Origin: Tetraselmis striata
Taxonomy: Eukaryota > Chlorophyta > Chlorodendrophyceae > Chlorodendrales > Chlorodendraceae
NCBI GenBank assembly: GCA_006384855.1
Contig: VCJN01001116.1
Coordinates: forward strand, 124,001-188,000
DNA length: 64,000 nucleotides
Reading direction: 5' to 3'
The notes below the pieces were generated by a model. It did not search any database and was not told the origin of the DNA. It was given only the letters and a program-made list of their open reading frames with translations. The translations under genes and the position numbers were made by a program. Positions 55,901 through 64,000 of the stretch are shown here, one piece after another; position 1 is the first letter of the stretch, and every line of letters begins with the position of its first letter.

Positions 55901-56777
55901 CTGAGGCACGTCACACGATGGCTACCAACGCAGACCTCAACAATGCCGAAGCCGCTCGCGTTGAAGCCGAGGTTCGTGCTCAAGTGCTTGAAGATGACAG
56001 CGCCTTCCGGGGAGTTCACGCCGGCGCCAAGGAGAGGCTTCATGACAACACATCGCCCAGCGATGCAAAGGGCTCGAACCTCGTTGTCATCGACGTCTCC
56101 TATGTGAGTCCCATTGTTTGTCATTTTTGTCCTTTACGGGACAAAACAATTTGGTTCATCTACCTTGCTTGTTATTTTGTCCCAGCTGGGACAAAAATGG
56201 CGTGGCGTCTCGCTCGGGACTAACATAGCTCGTGGTCTTGGCCATCATTAGGTGCATGAGGAAGACAAGTGTCATGAAACTCTTGGTGATTGGGAGTCGA
56301 GATTCGTCATCGGGCTTGTGAAGTCGCGCGAGACTACCGAAGACACGCACGTTGACTGTGGCCGTATACGAGCCCTTCCATGCCGATGCAAAGGGCAAAC
56401 CCCTCATGCCCCTATGGTTGTACGCGCAGACAAAAGAAGGGAAGAAGCCAGTTGACACAAGCTGGGAGAAGTGCTTGACGCTTCCTTGGAAGCTTGTTGA
56501 AGCCGTCCGCCTATCGTACGTGAAGGCCATCCACGACGCGTCGGGAAGTCGCGAGGTGTTCAACGAGGACGGCACCATGGTCAGAAAGAAGTGGTACGGT
56601 AAAAGCGTCCAAGTCGTGAAGACATATGCGCAAACTGGGTGGCAAATCAGCCAGCCACGAAACAACTGCGTCCACGTCATGTCAACCACCCCAGCGCAAC
56701 GCAAACCCCGCGGAGTCGTCAAATTTAACGCAGCCACGAAGAAGGACTTGCTTGAGTTGGGAATGCTCAACGAATAA
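52927..56777 (+). CDS. DUF7869-type transposase-like protein, four exons
   Basis: Inferred exons: 52927-53752, 54430-55046, 55126-56103, 56252-56777 (about 980 codons). Exon 1 has a Cys-rich start (PPCSCRSGYSCDCDARASD) and TCGRAWEVLHQVSKHRRLVI. Exon 2 has a CPICAAGKALRDQAREIC knuckle-like region and FFFEIDSMDSAKTLLPHW. Exon 3 has YIIIQMDNTVRENKNRN and FLPVGHTHERVDQILSRIS. D...(Q)MDN...GHTH-x-x-VD is the conserved core of DUF7869 proteins, which look like RNase H-fold (DDE-type) transposases; that catalytic reading is inference. Exon 4 shows one extra base near 56,345, where ETTEDTHV must shift frame to reach TVAVYEPFHADAKG. The exon 2 acceptor at 54430 was chosen because it keeps phase. Confidence 0.72.
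53760..54385 (+). repeat. 24-bp tandem array 3 (about 26 units)
   Basis: It lies in the first intron of the transposase-like gene, in the same orientation as arrays 1 and 2. Units decay towards the 3' end, where TCGTCCC words remain at irregular spacing. Confidence 0.9.
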
Positions 56778-56900
56778 ACTATCAGCAACGTCTTGTGGCT
56801 AGCTAGCCGGTGGATGTTATCATCATAATAAATATTGATTTGCCTCATCTTGTCCCATTTTGGACAAAATGCTCCAAAACCAACATTGGATATGCGTCGC
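56120..56900 (+). repeat. Right-end GGACAAA/TTTGTCC inverted words
   Basis: Near-palindromic words TTTGTCC...GGGACAAAA occur at about 56,129-56,147, 56,174-56,198 and 56,852-56,871. They mirror the left subterminal GGGACAAA blocks. Two fall in the last intron of the transposase-like gene. Confidence 0.6.
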
Positions 56901-57039
56901 GGCTGACCTGCATGCTGATGAATGCTGCACTGCACCCAAGGTCTATTAACCCAAGCTACATCACCAGTGAGTCTTAAGTACTGATAGTAGACCCGGGAAC
57001 TAGGGTATAAACAAACCCTACGGTGCAAAATGAATTCCA

Positions 57040-57067
57040 CGGTGCAAAATAGGTTAATTTACTGTTT
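57040..57067 (-). repeat. Right terminal inverted repeat
   Basis: Pairs with 44889-44916 (25/28). CGGTGCAAAAT is also present once more at 57021-57031, just inside. Confidence 0.88.
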
Positions 57068-58529
57068 ACGGCCGCTGCGGCACGGGCTCGGGCGTTCCTT
57101 GAAGCATCCGACTTGAATACTTGTATAACCCATTTAGTAGATCAGGCAAGTCGGGTGCGCCCTAACACGTGGACGCACGTCGGGGACTGTGCGGTGGTTA
57201 GATCGACTAGCTAGGGCGAACGTAGGGCTAGCTGAGGGGGCGCACCTTCCACTTGAGTGGAGATCACTAGCCGCGCGCGATGCCGCTAAACTAGTAAAGG
57301 CATTGGTGTGGGCGCGTTACGAATCGTCGGCATCGTTAGCACGCAATATAACCTGGGGTATATATGTCCATGCGTCTTATGCGTCAAACCCGTTGCCACG
57401 GTACTGTGTGGGTGTCCCCGCGGGGGTTGTGGCCGGGCTGCACATTATGATACAATTACGCACCCGAGTATTTCTCACTGCCCGCCGATTGGCCCGGATT
57501 CATGCCATGCCTGAGCGGTTCCTAGAACAGTGCCCTGCATGTGGCGGAGGTGAATATGAGACTATCGAACATATGTTGGTGGAGTGCCCGCGGTGGGGGT
57601 ATCACCGTCATAATTTTGGGTTGTTAGTTCCGGAGTTCATGGATTTTATTAGTACTCAGGTTATTGCGTCAACACCCGAGGACTTAACTGCCTTTATTTT
57701 GGGCGGGGTCCCCCTTCCCTTCACGGCGCCCTGGATTTTACTGGGAATGGGAATTTTTTCTAGCTATGGCGACGGGCCCTCCCTCACATTGTGAGGTATA
57801 GTAATGCCCTAATGCAATTAGAGGCAAGGAGACAAAGGTTGTGAGGAAACTGTATCGAATCTTACATGATCATCAGCTGGTTCAGCTATTTATCGGCAGT
57901 CCGCAGCACAGAGGCAGAGCAACGGCAAAGCAGTTCAGCGGTTAGCCTTGGGCATTGCGGAAATATAGCATTGGGGAATGTCAGTAGCATCATCGGGGGA
58001 CTGTTTGTAGTAGCATCGGTGATTGGGATTGATAATGATAAATGGTATGCGTACATGTTACAGTACGAGTTACAAAAGTACGGCAGGTAGTGATATAATA
58101 TATATAGGAAATGATAATAATATGAGATAATATGAGATAAGTGGTTATGTGGGTATAGTGTAGGGTTAGGTGTAGTCCTAACACACATTGCCTTCATTGT
58201 TGCACATGTATCACAATACCGAAATGCTTTGCTCCGCGGGTTGGGGCTTGCCCCAACTCGCATTACTCGAATGGGCCGACGCCCAAACGGGTAGGGCGGA
58301 CCTTTCGTGGTCAGTGCCGGGCGGGTATTTTGATGGCAGTGTTTTAGACGGTGATCCAACAGTGTTGGAAATTCCGTCACTGGCCCTGCAATTAGTCTTG
58401 CAGAATGCTTCGGCAATTTGCTTGATGACCATAACGGAGCCTCGCCTACCCAGGGCTTTCCGTCACTGGATTGTTGCCTAAACGGCCGTCGTAGAGACGT
58501 TGCCAATCCTATCCCGGGGGCGAAAAAAA
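57068..58529 (+). mobile_element. LINE copy C: 3' half of the split LINE
   Basis: It resumes with GCGGCACGGGCTCGGGCG at 57,077, continuing copy B. The frame 57189-57794 encodes LARANVGLAEGAHLPLEW, HIMIQLRTRVFLTARRLARI and the C2HC region CPACGGGEYETIEHMLVEC. After it, another frame ends with SNALMQLEARRQRL. The 3' end at 58,518-58,529 is CCCGGGGGCGAAAAAAAA, matching copy A. About 390 bp here (57,795-58,188) are absent from copy A. The short untemplated ACGGCCGCT between the transposon end and the LINE may include a diverged target duplication. Confidence 0.85.
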
Positions 58530-58750
58530 AGTATTGTACACCGAAACAGCATACTCCTATATAGTAGATTATAAACAATATACAGTATTGCTAAATAGTA
58601 CGATGTTACTCTGTAGTAGAGTAGTATTAATCGTTGTTAAGTACTTAACTGAGTTTAGTCACGGTGTTCGCGACATGGGTATCGCTGTACGCCGGGAGGT
58701 GGATGACTTGTTCCAGCATACATTGCCTCGCTCATGGCAACATCTCGCCC
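58530..58750. other. Spacer of unknown origin
   Basis: AT-rich sequence between the LINE 3' end and the DELKD-family frame. No left inverted repeat of the small element was found here. Confidence 0.35.
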
Positions 58751-59365
58751 ATGGATGAACTCAAGGACCCGGTGCCGGACGCAGAGCTCTCCCTTTTGGC
58801 GTTCAACGTCGTGACCGCGAGCTATGATCCCCGGAGCTTGAAGTCCACGCTGCTGGAGTTCAAGACTATGCGGTACGGGGTCAAGTACACTGCAATGCAC
58901 CGGGCCACGGCTGTGGATCGGTTTGAGCGCTCCCTGTTGGGCGACATACAACGGGGGTTGGCAGCGCGGAATGCGGCGTGGCACAACACGGAGCCCGGAC
59001 AGAAGGATCCTCTTCGAGACATCCTGGATATATCGGAGTACACGGGCATGATCTTCGGCATAGTTGGTGAGGTGAGCAAGGAGGTGCGCCGCACTGTGCG
59101 CGGTGTCGCATGCCTGGCGGCTAATCGGGGTGCCCTCTCATCGCGGGGCATTCGGTGCACCACCCGGGCTCACCATGAGGCCTTACTCGCAAGAGATTTC
59201 CTCGGGGTCCTGAGCTTGGTGGCGGCTCGAGAGCGTGCTCGATGCCTCATCAGACGGCGTAGATTCGTCCGCCATCCCGTTGCTGAAGCTGCTCAACACG
59301 GTCGTCCGTTGACCATCCTCGCACACACGTGCACGCGTGGCCCGGACTATGAACCGTGCCGTGCG
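58751..59365 (+). CDS. DELKD-family protein of unknown function
   Basis: The ATG near 58,751 gives MDELKDPVPDAELSLLAFNV, then YDPRSLKSTLLEFKTMRYG, DPLRDILDISEYTGMIFG, RRTVRGVACLAANRGALSS and LLARDFLGVLSLVAARERA. The frame is open well beyond, to 59,713, but the part after about 59,360 changes composition and is probably not coding. A damaged copy lies at 34,755 inside inverted repeats. I know no family with these motifs. The basic, Arg-rich end (RARCLIRRRRFVRHPVAE) could bind nucleic acid. Its repeated occurrence suggests it belongs to a mobile element. Confidence 0.5.
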
Positions 59366-60197
59366 CGCATCACTCACTCCCATTTTTCACTACGAATAGA
59401 ATACGCGTATTTTCCGTATGCGGAAAAGACGGGCACCTCGTCGCGCCACGTATCCAGCCGGCGAAAACAGAATCCGAAACCCGTGACGCCCGGCGAAGCC
59501 AAAATATGCGTTCGCGTCACGCGCACGCGGGGGAAATATTTTCAAAATGCCTCGCGTTACGGGTTTTGGGTTTCAAGACCTCCTCCCCGGCTCCATTTCA
59601 CAGACTCCCGCAGCCCCCGGACCCGGCACCCCTGCGCCGCGCCGCCACCATGGCCCCATATTCTCCGCCAGGGTCCGGCCCCTAACCCCATATACTCCTC
59701 GGGAAGCTCGTGAATACGCGCGAGAGCGGCGAATGTCGCAGTCGCCTGCCCTTGATAGACTGTAGGACGGCGAACAACGCCAACCCGCTATGCGGCAGCG
59801 ACATGTGCAAGACATCTACACCTTCGTCCCGGACATAGTCGCAGAGGAGTCGGCCTCATCCAACTTACACTGCAAGTGGCATCACACAGTCATGCTCCAA
59901 GTCACCATTGTCGGAGTCTGTGACGGAGCCCCGGATAATCATATAGCAAGGCCATGCTGGCCGCGGCGAGGTTGGGGCGTAGGTGTAGAGGACGCATGGT
60001 GGCAGCACGTGGCGGGTCGCGTACGCCCCCGCCGTCACATGTATAAAACGAAAAACAGATGTATAAAACAAATTCGCGTATGCGAGACGGGAATACGAAG
60101 AAAACTGTCCGCTACGTGGTGCGACGAGGAGCCCGTATTTTCCGCGTACGGAAAATACGGGTAGTTTTCCCGTATATAGTGTAAAACGGCCCTGCTC
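59366..60197. other. Possible MITE-like or element 3' region with TTTTCCG hairpins
   Basis: CGTATTTTCCG...CGGAAAA inverted pairs occur at about 59,406-59,430 and 60,131-60,158. The DNA between has no convincing gene. It may be the non-coding part of the DELKD-family element. Confidence 0.35.
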
Positions 60198-60257
60198 ATA
60201 TCCGTCCCGCTTCGTGCGGGCGCGGATGCATGCCGCTTTTAGGCGCGGCTTGCTCTG
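60198..60257 (+). repeat. Right end of a second small-element copy
   Basis: CCGTCCCGCTTCGTGCGGG hairpin followed by GCCGCTTTTAGGCGCGGCTT and GCTCTGTTGATC. It matches 35,354-35,408 with changes. Confidence 0.6.
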
Positions 60258-60512
60258 TTGATCTTGTAGTTAAAGTAAAGCTCGCCCCGGGACATCGCTC
60301 GGCCGACGAAGCCGCCCCAGCACTTGACCTCTTGCGCCAACTGCATTCGTAGGTCTGGCATAGCCCGTAGACCATTGCCTCATTCGAACCCCGACGGGCT
60401 AATGCATCAACCGGGGAAACCCAGGACACGCCGAAATACATCGGCCAGGAATCGAACCCGGTGCCTCTCGCGCACGAGACGACCGCTCAACCGAGCGGAC
60501 AAGGGCTGTACC
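60258..60512 (-). repeat. SINE copy S3, best tRNA-derived head
   Basis: On the minus strand the head reads CGCTCGGTTGAGCGGTCGTC, then CTCGTGCGCGAG (stem-loop) and ACCGGGTTCGATTCCTGG. GGTTCGATTCC equals the pol III B-box consensus and GGTTGAGCGG is A-box-like. The body with GGGGTTCGAATGAGGCAATG and GCGCAAGAGGTCAAGTGCTG follows, ending GCGAGCTTTACTTTAACTAC. I rate it a SINE and not a functional tRNA because the head is fused to this repeated body, which occurs at three places. Confidence 0.75.
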
Positions 60513-60902
60513 TGATCTTTTAATACTACTGCTTTTAGCGGTGAATTTGTTAATGGCGTTTTTGTAATTCACACCAGTAAGGTCCGTACTGGTACCTGGT
60601 ACCTGGGGCGCCGCGGAGGGGGGCGGTGCGGGTTTACCCTGATTAAAATACGGCGATACCCTACAAGATGTCGTCGAGGCAGCATCATCAGGGGTAACCC
60701 CTGGCATCATCCTGCATTTATCTCGCGCGTGCCGAGCGCTCACCTCGGCGCGCGGTCGGCGCGGCGGGGGCCCGGTGTCCGCCACCAGGCGGGAGAAACG
60801 GATCGAACGCCGCCACTACAGCCGCCGCCGCCGCCCCGCCCCCGCTGACACAGACCACTTGGAGGCACTGGGCGCTGTGGGGCCGCGCAGAGACCGATCA
60901 CC
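60513..60902. promoter_or_regulatory. Upstream region of the eIF3m gene
   Basis: GC-rich DNA between the SINE and the eIF3m start codon, presumed to hold the promoter. The first 80 bases contain the TTTTTGTAATTCACACCAGT repeat end. No TATA box is evident. Confidence 0.35.
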
Positions 60903-63384
60903 ATGTCGACGATCCTCATTGAGACCTCGGAGGAGGATAGCACTTTGGCCGTTGCGGAGCTGGTGTCGCAGTATTTGGACGGCGGAAAGGTGTCAGGCTG
61001 CAGAGCTCCAGAAATAAATGATAAACCATAAATAAATTGTCTACCCAGTTTCGCTTACTACAAGCTCATAACGGGGGGGGGGGGGGGGGGGGGGCGGGGG
61101 GGGGGGGGGTTACCATCTGCGCTTCAATGCCGCTGCAGATTAAGTGCCGCTCATCTTCATGTCGGCTTGAGGCGTGGTTGCGGCGTGGGCTGGCGCAGAT
61201 TCGCAGCAGATCCCACTAAAAGGGGACGTCTTCTGCATGCTGACGTCGTGATAAGCCATAGTAGCAGCGCGCAGCATGATGCATGTGAGCTCCACGGATG
61301 TATGGTGCAGGGTGGAAGGCTAGCCATGCCGATAGCTGTCTGTGCACCGGGAAGTGCTGTTGGCTCGTCTAGGCTGTCCGGTTATCCGGAGCTTACACAG
61401 TCCGCTCTGGCCCATTTGTTGTGCAGGACAAGACCGCTCTCGCAGAGACCCCTGGCTCAAAGTTCCTGACCGCCTGCAGCGGTCTCCTGGCGGAGGCGCG
61501 TTTTCCAGAGCTGCTTGAGTTGTTCTTGGGCAATGTAGAGCCCATTTTCAGCAAGGCCTCTGGGAAAGGTACGGCGCAGCTGCGCAGTGCCCTGGTCCCA
61601 GGGTGCAGCTGAGTGTGGCCCGGGGTTGTGTCCCCCCCCCCCCCCCCCCCTGCCCTTTCCCCCAAAACCGTGCTGGTAATGCAGTGCCAATGGGGCAGTG
61701 GGTTCCGAAGCTGAGTCGCGCAGCCAGGGATATAATTATTCAATGGTCTGATGCGGTGCCAATCCTGCTTCATGCAGACCTGGAGTGCTGCCTGCTTGTC
61801 ATCTGCAACATGCTGCCGAAGCTGCCGGCGGAGGCGCAGGTGGCCGCAGTCCTCCGGACTTCCTCCGCTTTCACCGCTGCCGCCTCGGTATGCTCAGGCA
61901 GCTCCCGCAGCATGATACGATTGCCTATCAGCGTATGCCCTGTGCCTGTGACCTCTGCCAGAAAGTCACCTGGTTAGATGTTTTCGCTGCAGGCGAACAG
62001 CAACAAGGATTCCTGCCTGATGGCGCTGGTGGAGCTGTACAATGCTACGTTTGACGGCCGCGCCCGCTACACCGTCTTTGTCCAGGTAGAGCCTGGTGTA
62101 GCCAGTGCCACGCCGTGATATTTACCATCATGCCACAGAGAGATGGCGGGGATCGGAGGGACGGGGCGTGCCTCAGCTGCGCGCAGCCTGCTCATCGTTT
62201 ACCAAGTATCATCCTGATCCGTGGCTGCGCATGGGTTGGCAGATATTGAAATTTGCCCGGGAGAGCAGCTTGCTCGATGAGGTCATTCCGATCGTCAAGG
62301 GGAAGGCTGCGGTCTTCATCGCAGACTGGAAGCTGCCCAAGGACGATGCGCGCACTCTGTACCTGGAAATCGCTGCTGTGTTGCCGGTAAGCTACTGCCC
62401 TCTCTGTTTGGTCCATATCACCTTGCGTTTGCCTCTGAGTACTCTGAGTATTCTCACATCACCCCCGCCCCCCTCCCTCGCTCCAATCCCTGTCCCATCA
62501 GCCTGCCGACAGGGAAGCGTTCGACCTCCATGTGACATACCTCAAGTCGTTTGAGGGCTGCTCTGGCACGGAGTTGGCCAGCGCCCAGGCAGTCGCTGCG
62601 CAGACGGTCGCAGACTTCATCAAGGTACACCTGCTCGGGCTGCTGCATAGATTTGCCTTGCTTGGGCTCTCGCCCTGCAGTGTTGTGAAAGAGGCGGTCA
62701 CCTGCCGCTGCCATGCATCCTGATCTCGTTGCAGACAGCTGACTGTGATGTGCTGTTTGCTGTGCCGCAGAGCCCCGACATGTTCAAGTGTGACATCTAC
62801 GACCTGGCGGCCGTGAAGCAGCTGGAATCGCTCCCCAGCCACGTCGGCGTGTACCAGCTGCTCAGCATCATGCTGGCTGGGGACCTCACGGCGCTTGCGG
62901 CCTTCGTGAAGGAGCATGCCAGCGTGTTGTCGGACTGCGGCATCACTGCAGAGGATGCCACCATGAAGACCAGGTGCGGGTCATGCGCTTGTGCCTGGCT
63001 ACGAGCCTTGGACATCTCCCTGCATCTGCCTCCCACTCCTGATCGTTTGTCGTGCTGCGGCACAGGCTGATGGCCGTTCTCGGACTTGGAAGCAAGGGCA
63101 GCGGGTTGACAGAGATCTCTTTCGAGACTGTGCGGGATACGCTGGCCATTGCTGACGACGAGGTCGAGCAGTGGATTGTGATGGCCATCGGCAAGAAGCT
63201 GATCGAGGCCAAGATCGACCAGCTCGAGCGCAGCATCCAGATCACGCGCAGCACAAAGCAGGTGTTCGGCGCGGCTCAGTGGAAGGAGCTCCAGGGGCAG
63301 CTGGCCGCCTGGAAGCTGAACCTGGGCAATGTAGCGGCCCTCGTGGCGAACGCTCAGGTGCAGGCTGCCAGCATGACGGGGTGA
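60903..63384 (+). CDS. Translation initiation factor eIF3 subunit M
   Basis: Inferred exons: 60903-60989, 61427-61568, 61778-about 61840, 61993-62085, 62243-62386, 62502-62624, 62771-62973, 63066-63384. The start reads MSTILIETSEEDSTLAVAEL, the usual eIF3m opening. Later parts read CLLVICNMLPKLPAEAQ, LMALVELYNATFDGRARYTV, FDLHVTYLKSFEGCSGTELA, FKCDIYDLAAVKQLESL and YQLLSIMLAGDLTALAAFV. The last exon is the winged-helix half of a PCI domain (TEISFETVRDTLAIADDEVE, IEAKIDQLERSIQITRST). eIF3m belongs to the PCI/MPN core of eIF3, which binds the 40S subunit in the cytoplasm. The end of exon 3 is uncertain: a conserved leucine-rich segment near 61,850 is in another frame. The rest looks intact. Confidence 0.88.
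61073..61109. repeat. Poly-G run in eIF3m intron 1
   Basis: Two adjoining G runs with one C, about 36 bases. A C run of about 20 bases lies at 61,631-61,650 in a later intron. Confidence 0.9.
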
Positions 63385-64000
63385 TGCCGACTGCCAAGCA
63401 CCTGCCTCTCTGATCATATAGCACAAAGAACGCACAAATCGGCCTGTTTAAAATCGCCAGAGCATGCCCCGTTTCACTAGTCGCACATGCCACAGAGATC
63501 CTTGCGGTGCGCTGCTGAATGTGCCGAGGCCTGAAAAGGGGCACTCGCTGCGGGATGTGGTGCTCCCTCTCCCTATGGGATGAGTAATAAATGGACAGTA
63601 AGATACTCACACCGGTTCCCTGGGTACTCGCTAAATGAAATCCTCCCGGAGTTTAAGCTGTGTATAGCGGGGTCACAATCCTGAGATGCAACTACCGAAA
63701 CGAGTGCGGATAGTGATTAGTATCCGGTTGATACAGTCAAATATAACGTCATTAGATGAAAACTCAAGAGCCCACGTGACCACCCGTCTCGCCAACCCAT
63801 CCCGCCCCACCGATGCCAATCGAACACACCGGCCGGCACCATCACGCGCATACCGCGATAGCAGCGCGCTAACGTAGGCATATGGTGGTGTTCAGGTGCC
63901 TCGTCTTGTGTGTCGCGGGCAGGGATGGGGCTGGCGGCGGGATGATGAGGGAGGAGCGCGAGCGGTCACGTGCTAATATTACGCACGTAGCGCGTGCCAC
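63385..64000. other. Region downstream of eIF3m
   Basis: Apart from the eIF3m 3' untranslated region I see no gene. A 63-codon open frame at 63,686 has no recognisable feature. Confidence 0.4.

Larger units (their letters stand above)
44889..57067 (+). mobile_element. 12.2-kb TIR transposon with DUF7869-type transposase and methyltransferase-like gene
   Basis: The left terminal repeat (44889-44916) and the right one (57040-57067) are inverted copies, 25 of 28 bases equal: AAACAGTAA at the tip, three differing bases, then AACCTATTTTGCACCG. The element interrupts a LINE whose halves rejoin across it. It holds two divergent multi-exon genes (minus 52376-45236 and plus 52927-56777), three intronic arrays of a 24-bp repeat, and GGACAAA-type repeats inside each end. 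No clear target duplication was seen; AC occurs just outside both ends. One stop and three frame breaks in the genes make autonomy doubtful. I know no described superfamily with this exact gene pair; that novelty claim is inference. Confidence 0.82.

Noticed and set aside
44889-57067. KDZ or CACTA assignment of the 12.2-kb element
   Set aside because: Ends begin AAACAG rather than CACTA. The transposase-like core has the MDN...GHTH pattern and not the KDZ motifs I know.
44881-57080. A clean target-site duplication of the 12.2-kb element
   Set aside because: Only AC is shared directly at both tips. Longer candidates (for example GTAGAGGCT against ACGGCCGCT) match too poorly to claim.
59366-59713. 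C-terminal extension of the DELKD-family frame
   Set aside because: The copy at 34,755 does not share it and the composition changes after about 59,360.
60442-60508. Functional tRNA gene on the minus strand
   Set aside because: The tRNA-like head is part of a repeated SINE body found at three sites, and a full paired acceptor stem was not evident.
1-64000. Endogenous giant-virus segment
   Set aside because: No capsid, packaging ATPase or viral polymerase genes are present. Coding sequence is eukaryotic cellular or retro/transposon type with introns.

Overview
This window is nuclear DNA of a eukaryote, most likely a chlorophyte green alga. The cellular genes are split by short introns, mostly GT-AG with some GC-AG. 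They include a plastid fibrillin, eIF3m, an exosome RNase PH subunit, a WDR74/NSA1-type ribosome factor, a ZIP9-type transporter and an S-adenosylmethionine carrier. The repeat-rich, intron-rich style fits a prasinophyte such as Cymbomonas; that species guess is from memory of its style and is not proven here.

Layout. 0-4 kb: a decayed sialyltransferase-like (GT29) remnant, then a five-exon coiled-coil gene (minus). 5-10 kb: a decayed DIRS-like retroelement (RT and RNase H), interrupted by a 5'-truncated LINE with a 10-bp target duplication. 10-12.3 kb: ZIP9-like transporter (minus). 12.7-14 kb: SINE fragment and a second LINE fragment. 14.5-16.7 kb: SAM carrier (minus). 16.7-21 kb: mostly non-coding plus a SINE. 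21.1-22.2 kb: fibrillin (plus), then a P4-ATPase fragment. 23.5-27.3 kb: a five-exon gene built from repeated exon modules (minus). 27.9-34.5 kb: a full-length Ty3/gypsy chromovirus with two LTRs and a 5-bp target duplication. 34.6-35.4 kb: a small element with inverted ends. 36.2-38.3 kb: WDR74-like gene (plus). 39.1-39.8 kb: RRP46-like (minus). 40.3-43.6 kb: a tyrosine-recombinase element with split direct repeats. 43.7-58.5 kb: a LINE split in two by a 12.2-kb element. 58.7-60.5 kb: a second copy of the small-element gene and a SINE. 60.9-63.4 kb: eIF3m (plus).

The most notable object is the 12,179-bp element at 44,889-57,067. It has 28-bp terminal inverted repeats (25/28 matching), and the two halves of the LINE it split can be read continuously across it. 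It carries two divergent spliced genes. One is a transposase-like gene of the DUF7869 type with a GHTH...D motif. The other is a 14-exon gene of about 1,550 codons ending in a circularly permuted amino-methyltransferase-like domain (DALFG where DPPY is usual, then KP...[10 protein letters not shown]). Three introns hold arrays of a 24-bp repeat, and both ends hold GGACAAA-type subterminal repeats. This copy has one nonsense codon and three apparent frameshifts, so it is probably not autonomous. I infer that it represents a DNA transposon family carrying its own methyltransferase-like gene.
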